From positions 186,001-250,000 of the forward strand of contig JADNRV010000038.1 of the NCBI GenBank assembly GCA_015499995.1: DNA of 64,000 bases, written 5' to 3'. How positions within the stretch are numbered: the first letter of the stretch is position 1; the number at the start of each line of letters is the position of its first letter. A model generated the notes under the pieces. That model was given only the letters and a program-made list of their open reading frames with translations. It did no database searches and was not told the origin of the DNA. Made by a program: the position numbers and the translations under genes. Origin of the DNA: Flammula alnicola (Eukaryota > Basidiomycota > Agaricomycetes > Agaricales > Strophariaceae). This document shows positions 63,286 to 64,000 of the stretch, piece after piece.

Positions 63286-64000
63286 GCTGATGCTGGTCAA
63301 TCCGGTAGAAAGTCGCAATTGCCCCTTTAACAGGCAATTATATAGTCTTTTCGCATTTTTTCCCAATCTAGTTCTATTTACCTGATTTTAACTGGTAATC
63401 AGCTTAGCGGGTGATTTTTACATGTTGAGCGAGTACTGGGCTTCTGTGCCCAATTAACTGGTAAAGTCAACTGGTTCTATATACCAGATTTGACCCGGCA
63501 TTTTTCAATACTTGTTAAACAGGTACTTAATAGTAATTTATAGAGTGGGTTTGACTGATTAATATTGACAGTGATTGTATTTTCTAGATTTGTATATATT
63601 TTCTGTGTACAATTCTACCACATTCTATTACAGTATTACTACATCCTATTACTACAATTCGGGGTGTCCATGTGTTGTTGAATTGCACAGCTAGCGTAGA
63701 TGCGGTCCGACCCCAACATCGAGTTTTGCCACACGTGACTTTGTGGCAAAACTCGATGTCGGGCCTCGGCATGATATCCGGCTTGTTTTTTTCACTGCAA
63801 CGTCTATGTCCGCCTCTGATAAGTAGCACGTCCGCCACCTGTTGCTATCACACAGTTCACGGGGACCTCGTTAAATCGCACACCTCCATCTCCCTCTCTC
63901 GGCTCTCCCTGCTGCCTCCAGTGCCTCCCGGGTGGCCTGCTGCACGCTGGCATTCCTGTCGAAGCATCTGTCAACACCGTGAACCGCCAGTGCTCATCTG
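63286..64000. other. Terminal stretch without a recognised gene
   Basis: AT-rich, with ACTGGTAA and TACCAG words recurring at 63388-63500. An inverted pair at 63720-63762 reads CGAGTTTTGCCACA, then TGTGGCAAAACTCG. No gene or element is identified. Confidence 0.4.

Overview
The window is nuclear DNA of a basidiomycete fungus, most likely a mushroom-forming Agaricomycete. The reasons are short introns (about 48-80 bp) with GT-AG ends, and protein families that are expanded in or typical of that class: DUF6535 membrane proteins, SRPK-like kinases, F-box proteins, a DUF7729 wall protein, and Plavaka and KDZ (CxC2) transposases. Gene models below were built by hand from splice signals and reading frames; no database search was run.

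Layout. 1-6.5 kb: the 3' part of DHH1 (DEAD-box RNA helicase), an SDR dehydrogenase, and SWC5 (BCNT-domain subunit of the SWR1 complex). 7.2-9.5 kb: a headless F-box-like beta-propeller fragment and an intact NmrA/EasG-type NAD(P)-binding protein. 10.7-19.7 kb: a duplication patch in which fragments of DUF6535, SRPK-like kinase and SDR genes recur two to three times, most copies carrying single-base frameshifts. 21.5-32.2 kb: a DUF7729 type II membrane/wall protein, a broken HAD hydrolase, two or three unidentified leftward genes and an F-box protein. 32.6-38.2 kb: a very long, low-complexity PH-domain protein whose PH domain appears split by an insert.

39.7-60.0 kb is a transposon landscape: a TA-flanked MITE with about 250-bp arms, the 3' end of a Plavaka transposase, a zinc-knuckle gag remnant, and then a 17.6-kb element (42423-60000) bounded by about 150-190-bp inverted repeats that carry perfect AGCGAATTCGCT-centred palindromes. 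It encodes a KDZ transposase plus four other genes, one of them with a perfectly spaced Zn2Cys6 cluster. A separate 4.2-kb element (48641-52869) has inserted into the KDZ transposase coding sequence and is itself full of hairpins and decayed minisatellites.

The most unusual signal is a hexamer, GCCGAT/ATCGGC (often in runs, so that CGG recurs every 6 bp). It saturates the 17.6-kb element in exons, introns and intergenic DNA alike, but is nearly missing from the nested element and from the rest of the window. The element's own Zn2Cys6 protein would be expected to read CGG triplets, which suggests, as inference only, a self-tagging transposon system.

60-64 kb holds a gene cut off at the big element's right end, then a repeat region with CATAG-type subterminal motifs and a duplicated segment of about 450 bp. 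Single-base frame breaks recur in many otherwise well preserved genes, so either decay is widespread here or the assembly carries indel errors; this should be settled before any gene is declared dead.
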